From the NCBI GenBank assembly GCA_964598395.1, contig CAZRBW010000084.1:1-9781 (forward strand): DNA of 9,781 nucleotides, written 5' to 3'. This document shows, one piece after another, positions 5,803 to 9,781 of the stretch. The notes below the pieces were generated by a model. The model had not been told where the DNA came from. It was given only the letters and a program-made list of their open reading frames with translations, and ran no database searches. A program made the position numbers and the translations under genes. Each line of letters begins with the position of its first letter. Within the stretch, counting starts at the first letter, position 1. This DNA is from CAXBDP01 sp964598395 (lineage in GTDB: Bacteria; Bacteroidota; Bacteroidia; Cytophagales; Cyclobacteriaceae).

Positions 5803-6916
5803 CATTCTGGGCTATTTCATTAGCCGCTTTTTCTAAATCTGTAGAAGTATGTGCAATAGCTGAAGCTAAACTCTGTCGATGTTTGCTTATTTCAATGAAA
5901 TGTACATTTCTGTAATTGGCTTCACTTATTTCACCATCCAGCTTTCCCACCAAGACAAAAACTTGTTTACCGAGATTTTGAGCAATCTCAATCACTCTGC
6001 CAGTGATTTTTCCTTGACTACTTTGCCGATCAAATTTACCTTCGCCAGTTATTAATATATCAGCATTCTTTAGCTGCTTTTCAAAATCCACATGCTGCAA
6101 AAAGAAATCTGAACCGCTGAAAAGTTTTGCATATAGACAGGCTTGCAAACCGAAAGCAATTCCTCCTGCTGCTCCTAACTTTGGCTCCGATTCCAAATTC
6201 ATAAGATCAGAATCACCTTTTATTACTTTAGCCCAATTTTTCAATCGAGTTTCAAAGTATTCCATTTCATTTGGTTTCACTCCTTTTTGCTGGCCGAATA
6301 CTTCGACACTTCCATTTATACCAATTAACGGATTATCTACATCGCACAACAGACTAAATTCAATTTCACTTAATTTAGTATCTGGAGCTGAAACTGAACC
6401 AATATTATCCATTTGTAAAACTGTATTTTCTAGCTGTTTATTCTCAAAATCGAAAAAGCTGAATCCTAAAGCTTGAAGAATACCAATACCACCATCAATA
6501 CTTGCAGAGCCACCTAATCCAATCCAAATGTGCTTAGCGCCAAGTTCAATGGCTTTAAGAATTAACAAACCCGTGCCATAAGAGCTGGCAATTTTTGGGC
6601 TTAGTTCATCAATACAAAGATGCTGAAGTCCACTCGCCTCAGCTACATCGATAAATGCGAGAGATTTTTCTTGGCAGAATCCAAAGCCAGCAGAAATGGG
6701 CTTTCCAATGGCATTCACTGATTCAATTTGAACCCATTCAGCACCCATTTGCCGGGATAGAAGGCTGGAGGTTCCATCGCCGCCATCTGCCAAAGGAATT
6801 GACTTGATACTAAAAGAGGAATCCGCTTTTTGGATTCCTCTTTCTATAGCTTTGGCAGCTTCAGTTGCAGACAAACTTCCTTTATAGGCATTTGGAGCAA
6901 TTAGAAAAGCCTTCAT
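5786..6916 (-). CDS. Glycerate kinase, type 2 (GlxK/GarK family)
   Basis: This ATP-dependent glycerate kinase phosphorylates D-glycerate, in this family normally to 2-phosphoglycerate, feeding lower glycolysis. At 376 residues it has the usual length. Motifs in order: APNAYKGSLSATEAA (7-21), ADGGDGT (43-49), a GLGGSASIDGG nucleotide/substrate loop (133-143), CDVDNPLIG (191-199), FGQQKG (207-212), LGAAGG (247-252) and ITGEGKFDRQSSQGK (289-303). Relatives often have ADGGEGT and GIGGSATNDGG; the replacements here are conservative. It is the last gene of the minus-strand operon, 6 nt after the agmatinase-family gene. No glyoxylate or glycolate genes are near, so the source of glycerate is unseen. 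Because the stop codon lies inside the opposite tlpA-like gene, any terminator must lie in that coding sequence. Confidence 0.93.
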   Translation of the reverse strand: MKAFLIAPNAYKGSLSATEAAKAIERGIQKADSSFSIKSIPLADGGDGTSSLLSRQMGAEWVQIESVNAIGKPISAGFGFCQEKSLAFIDVAEASGLQHLCIDELSPKIASSYGTGLLILKAIELGAKHIWIGLGGSASIDGGIGILQALGFSFFDFENKQLENTVLQMDNIGSVSAPDTKLSEIEFSLLCDVDNPLIGINGSVEVFGQQKGVKPNEMEYFETRLKNWAKVIKGDSDLMNLESEPKLGAAGGIAFGLQACLYAKLFSGSDFFLQHVDFEKQLKNADILITGEGKFDRQSSQGKITGRVIEIAQNLGKQVFVLVGKLDGEISEANYRNVHFIEISKHRQSLASAIAHTSTDLEKAANEIAQNVKSPQ

Positions 6917-6922
6917 GTTATT

Positions 6923-7981
6923 TTAGCTCCAGCCCAAAATCTGATTGGAAACTGCCGTAAGTGCCGACATTCTATATAAGGCTCTTGCGCCTACATTTCC
7001 ATTCCATTCATTATCTCCTGGCGAAACTTCATTGAGGTCGAAACCGATAATTGTGCGTCCAGACTTCACTACTTGCTGAAATAAATAAAGCACTTGCTCA
7101 AGTTCGAAACCGCCAGGCACTGGTGTTCCAGTATTCGGACAAAGTTTCGGATCAAGTCCATCGATATCGAAAGTAATATAAACTTTCTGTGGCAATTCCT
7201 TTACAATATCATCACAAATAGATTTCCAGCTCTTTCCATCAAATTGGCTTTCTTTGATATCCTTATCGAAAAATACTTTCAATCTATTTCCTGCATTTTC
7301 AATATAGTTTACTTCCTCTTCACAATAATCTCTAATACCGACTTGTACCATTTTAGAAATTTGTGGCAATTTCAAGGCATTATAAGAAATGGAAGCATGA
7401 GAGTATTCAAAACCCTCGTATGCTTGGCGTAAGTCGGCATGAGCATCTATTTGTAACACACCAAAATCGTGATGCTTGCTAGCAAGGGCTTGCATCAATC
7501 CAAGTGGTGTACTATGGTCGCCACCTAACACGGCAACTACTTTTCCTTGTTCAATATAATTTAAAGCCTCAGCTTTCACCCATGCCACCATGTCTGCACA
7601 AGCTTTATCTACAATAGTTGTTACCGAAGCAAATCGTTCAGCTTCATTTACAGGTGAGCCATTTTCTAACCATTCAATATAATTTTTAGCAAGCAGTCTA
7701 TGATCGTTGCTCTTTTTGTAAACTTCTTGGTTGATTGGAGCAAGCTGCAAGCCCATACGCCATGCATCACGGATGTCGGCTTGGTATAAATCTACTTGGG
7801 CTGAAGCTTCTAAAATTGCTTCTGGCCCATCAGCTGTTCCACTTGAATAAGATACAGTAACTTCCCATGGAACTGGTAAAATAACTATTTTAGCATCTGC
7901 TAAGCTACCTGGCAAACCAAATAACTTTCCTTTTTCTGCAACACCATTTGGATCAAAATCTGAATTCGAATCAATTGTCAT
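6923..7981 (-). CDS. Agmatinase/arginase family ureohydrolase
   Basis: This is a binuclear-manganese ureohydrolase of 352 residues, cytoplasmic. All six expected metal ligands are present: H156 in GGDHS (153-157), D179, H181 and D183 in DAHADLR (179-185), and D272 and D274 in FDIDGLDP (271-278). YSHASISYNAL (193-203) and TGTPVPGGFE (284-293) form the substrate side. The best guess is agmatinase (agmatine to putrescine and urea), because Bacteroidota agmatinase-family proteins of this length share these features. Other guanidino substrates, including formimidoylglutamate or guanidine itself, cannot be excluded, and no arginine decarboxylase lies in the window. An N-terminal extension of about 30 residues precedes the core that starts at KIVILPVPWE. 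It sits in the middle of an operon, 14 nt after the SixA-like gene and 6 nt before glycerate kinase. Confidence 0.9.
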   Translation of the reverse strand: MTIDSNSDFDPNGVAEKGKLFGLPGSLADAKIVILPVPWEVTVSYSSGTADGPEAILEASAQVDLYQADIRDAWRMGLQLAPINQEVYKKSNDHRLLAKNYIEWLENGSPVNEAERFASVTTIVDKACADMVAWVKAEALNYIEQGKVVAVLGGDHSTPLGLMQALASKHHDFGVLQIDAHADLRQAYEGFEYSHASISYNALKLPQISKMVQVGIRDYCEEEVNYIENAGNRLKVFFDKDIKESQFDGKSWKSICDDIVKELPQKVYITFDIDGLDPKLCPNTGTPVPGGFELEQVLYLFQQVVKSGRTIIGFDLNEVSPGDNEWNGNVGARALYRMSALTAVSNQILGWS

Positions 7982-7995
7982 ATTTTAATTAAATT

Positions 7996-8493
7996 TTAAA
8001 TTAGTAAACTTTCGGGTTCTTTATAATATAATAAATTACATGAGTTTTGAGAAACACTAGCCCAATTTCCTTCAAAAGTAAGTCTGCAAACTCCCCCTGG
8101 AACCATAGCGCCAACTTGCTCGCCTGTTAGATATTCCACCAAATAGCTAATGCCTGGATTATGCGCGACCATCAATATATGATCCAACTTGTCATCAAAT
8201 TTATTGATGGCATCGAGCAATACTCTTATGGAAGCATTATACAAATCCTCACTTTCAAGAATTGTCTCCTCATTGTAATGCATACAGTCCGCAAGAAGCA
8301 TTGCGGTGTGTTTGGCTCGTTGTGCATTGGAGCAAACAATTAAGCTGGGAGTAATGCCGGTGCTATTTAAATATTTTCCTAGAATAACTGAATGACGTAT
8401 TCCTCCCGCCGTCAGCTCCCTATCGATATCCTTCTGACTACCATAGTTTTCCATAGCAGTAGCATGCCTTACAAGATCGAGCGTTTTAACCAT
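7996..8493 (-). CDS. SixA-like histidine phosphatase
   Basis: This small member of the histidine phosphatase superfamily, branch 1, has 165 residues, close to E. coli SixA. The catalytic core is visible: R9 and the nucleophile H10 in LVRHATA (7-13), R59 in SNAQRAKHTA (55-64), the likely general acid E82 in SEDLY (81-85), and H111 in VAHNPG (109-114). The third residue of the usual RHG motif is alanine, as in many SixA-type proteins. E. coli SixA dephosphorylates phosphohistidine in Hpt domains and in PtsNtr; here no histidine kinase or PTS gene is nearby, so the substrate is open. It is the first gene of the three-gene minus-strand operon. It is divergent from topA across 131 bp. Confidence 0.88.
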   Translation of the reverse strand: MVKTLDLVRHATAMENYGSQKDIDRELTAGGIRHSVILGKYLNSTGITPSLIVCSNAQRAKHTAMLLADCMHYNEETILESEDLYNASIRVLLDAINKFDDKLDHILMVAHNPGISYLVEYLTGEQVGAMVPGGVCRLTFEGNWASVSQNSCNLLYYKEPESLLI

Positions 8494-8624
8494 TTTTGCT
8501 TATTTATATTGCTTGTTTGACACTAAATTAAGCATTTAATACGGATGAAAATTGTCCCTTTAGTTTTTTGTAACTTTTTTTGTAGATATTTGAACGCAAA
8601 GTTCTGTAATTAAAAATAAGTATA
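8494..8624. promoter_or_regulatory. Divergent sixA-topA promoter region
   Basis: Both flanking genes start outward from this 131-bp AT-rich spacer, so it must hold both promoters. Only partial boxes are visible. For topA, GATATTTG (8585-8592) resembles TAnnTTTG with one mismatch and lies at a suitable distance, but its nearest upstream TTTG (8567-8570) is only 14 nt away. For sixA, TAATTTAG on the minus strand (8530-8523) has one mismatch and no clear -33 partner. Confidence 0.4.
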
Positions 8625-9781
8625 ATGCCGAAAAATCTTGTAATAGTCGAGTCTCCAGCCAAAGCAAAAACAATAGAAGGATACCTAGGGAAGGATTTTA
8701 AAGTAACATCAAGCTATGGACATGTCCGAGATTTGCCCAAAGGCGATAAGGCAATAGATATTGAAAATAACTACGAACCTACTTACGAAATCACAGCCGA
8801 TAAGAAGAAGGTAATAGATGAGTTGAAGAAATTGGTGAAGGCGGCAGAAATAATCTATCTAGCAAGTGACGATGACCGCGAGGGAGAAGCAATTGCTTGG
8901 CACTTGAAAGAGTCGCTGAATCTGAATGATGCCCAAACCAGACGAATCGTATTTAGAGAAATTACCAAAAATGCCATAACTAACGCACTAGAATCTCCAA
9001 GAGGGATTGATATCGATTTGGTAAATGCGCAACAAGCAAGACGTGTATTAGATCGCCTTGTTGGATTTGAATTATCTCCAATTCTTTGGAAAAAAATAAA
9101 AACTGGCCTATCCGCTGGTAGAGTTCAGTCGGTAGCCGTTCGCTTGGTGGTTGATCGAGAGCGAGAAATTGATAAATTCGATTCCATTTCTGCCTTTAAA
9201 GTACGTGGAATATTCACCTTAGAAAAAGGGAAAACCCTAGTAGCAGATCGCCCAGAGAAATTTGCGACAGAAAAAGAGGCTTTGGCCTTTTTGGAGAGTT
9301 GCAAGGATGCAAGCTTTAGCATTGGTAATTTGGAAACAAAACCTGCCAAAAGAAGCCCTGCACCACCATTTACCACATCTACTTTGCAACAGGAAGCTTC
9401 GCGAAAACTCGGTTTCTCAGTCAGCCAAACGATGACTTTGGCGCAAAGACTTTATGAATCTGGTAAAATTTCCTACATGCGTACCGATTCATTCAATTTA
9501 TCGGAAGATGCTATTAGAATGGCTACTGATCAGATAAAATCTGAATTTGGTGACAAATATGTACATGTAAGAAAATACAAAACCAAATCAGAAGGAGCTC
9601 AAGAAGCTCACGAAGCCATACGCCCTACCAACTTTTCGGAAACAGAAGCGGGAGGAGAAAGAAATGAGCAACGCTTATATGAGTTGATTTGGAAAAGAGC
9701 TATTGCCAGCCAAATGGCCGATGCGCAATTGGAAAAAACTACTGCAACGATCAAAATATCAACTAGCAAAGAAAAGCTAGT
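8625..9781 (+). CDS. topA: DNA topoisomerase I (TopA), 5' part
   Basis: This type IA topoisomerase relaxes negative supercoils by cutting one strand and passing the other. The visible 385 codons contain the Toprim domain with VIVESPAKAKTIE (6-18, general acid E9), SSYGHVRDLPKG (29-40, H33) and the metal-binding DDDREGEA (82-89). ARRVLDRLVGFELSP (138-152) and SAGRVQSVAVRLVVDRE (164-180) follow. The active-site tyrosine is Y284 in SYMRTDS, with R286 beside it, and EAHEAIRPT (about 329-337) comes after. The frame stays open to the window edge, so the rest of the gate domains and the C-terminus are outside. An in-frame TAA at 8607-8609 leaves ATG 8625 as the first start. No Shine-Dalgarno sequence precedes it. 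Confidence 0.96.
   Translation, partial: MPKNLVIVESPAKAKTIEGYLGKDFKVTSSYGHVRDLPKGDKAIDIENNYEPTYEITADKKKVIDELKKLVKAAEIIYLASDDDREGEAIAWHLKESLNLNDAQTRRIVFREITKNAITNALESPRGIDIDLVNAQQARRVLDRLVGFELSPILWKKIKTGLSAGRVQSVAVRLVVDREREIDKFDSISAFKVRGIFTLEKGKTLVADRPEKFATEKEALAFLESCKDASFSIGNLETKPAKRSPAPPFTTSTLQQEASRKLGFSVSQTMTLAQRLYESGKISYMRTDSFNLSEDAIRMATDQIKSEFGDKYVHVRKYKTKSEGAQEAHEAIRPTNFSETEAGGERNEQRLYELIWKRAIASQMADAQLEKTTATIKISTSKEKL

Noticed and set aside
7094..7432. Plus-strand open frame of 112 codons with hydrophobic composition
   Set aside because: It is antisense to the metal-binding core of the agmatinase-family gene, whose six ligands are intact; its residues reflect the complementary strand.
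8517..8522. TTGACA, a perfect classical -35 box on the plus strand before topA
   Set aside because: No good -10 box sits 16-18 nt later (TACGGA at 17 nt), and the primary sigma factor of Bacteroidota uses a different consensus, so this is probably chance.
9125..9376. Minus-strand open frame of 83 codons inside topA
   Set aside because: It lies wholly within the conserved topA coding sequence and has no protein-like motif; it is a reflection of the codon use of topA.
1..9781. A new defence, mobile or biosynthetic system
   Set aside because: Every sizeable frame belongs to a known family or is a small secreted NTF2-like protein. There are no transposase, integrase, nuclease-helicase pairs, regularly spaced repeats, reverse transcriptase, toxin-antitoxin pair or composition shift in the window.

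Overview
The window is an AT-rich, gene-dense chromosomal segment that reads as Bacteroidota, most likely a Cytophagales-type marine or soil bacterium. Reasons: start codons are not preceded by Shine-Dalgarno sequences, the spacers are AT-rich, one divergent spacer carries a promoter of the Bacteroidota type (TTTG, 20 nt, TAGATTTC), and the proteins (a Tat-exported HisC-like aminotransferase, an agmatinase-family enzyme of about 350 residues, a SixA-like phosphatase with RHA in place of RHG) are of kinds common in that group. The genus cannot be fixed from the sequence alone. All nine protein genes look intact except topA, which runs off the right edge.

Layout. Positions 1-307 hold no recognisable gene but contain two perfect 8-bp inverted repeats and a candidate promoter. 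They lead into a plus-strand pair: a twin-arginine-signal, HisC-like PLP aminotransferase (308-1432) and, 10 nt later, a RimJ/RimL-type GNAT acetyltransferase (1443-2003). A 298-nt convergent spacer follows. It contains a hairpin whose G-U pairs and T tract fit only a minus-strand terminator for tex. On the minus strand lie tex (2302-4515) and, upstream of it, a small secreted NTF2-like protein (4609-5154). The latter is divergent from a membrane-anchored TlpA-type thioredoxin (5224-5802, plus), whose last 17 bp overlap the end of the next minus-strand gene.

Positions 5786-8493 are a compact minus-strand operon, read in the order sixA-like phosphatase, agmatinase-family ureohydrolase, type-2 glycerate kinase, with gaps of 14 and 6 nt. 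A 131-bp divergent spacer separates it from topA (8625 to the edge, plus).

Functionally this is mostly housekeeping and general metabolism: transcription and RNA accessory function (Tex), DNA supercoiling (TopA), envelope thiol chemistry (TlpA-like), polyamine or guanidino metabolism and glycerate phosphorylation. I see no phage, transposon, CRISPR, defence or toxin-antitoxin module, no tRNA or rRNA, and no convincing new multi-gene system. The points most worth a second look are the exported HisC paralogue with its GNAT partner, whose acetyl-CoA loop is altered, and the unusual company of the three-gene sixA operon.
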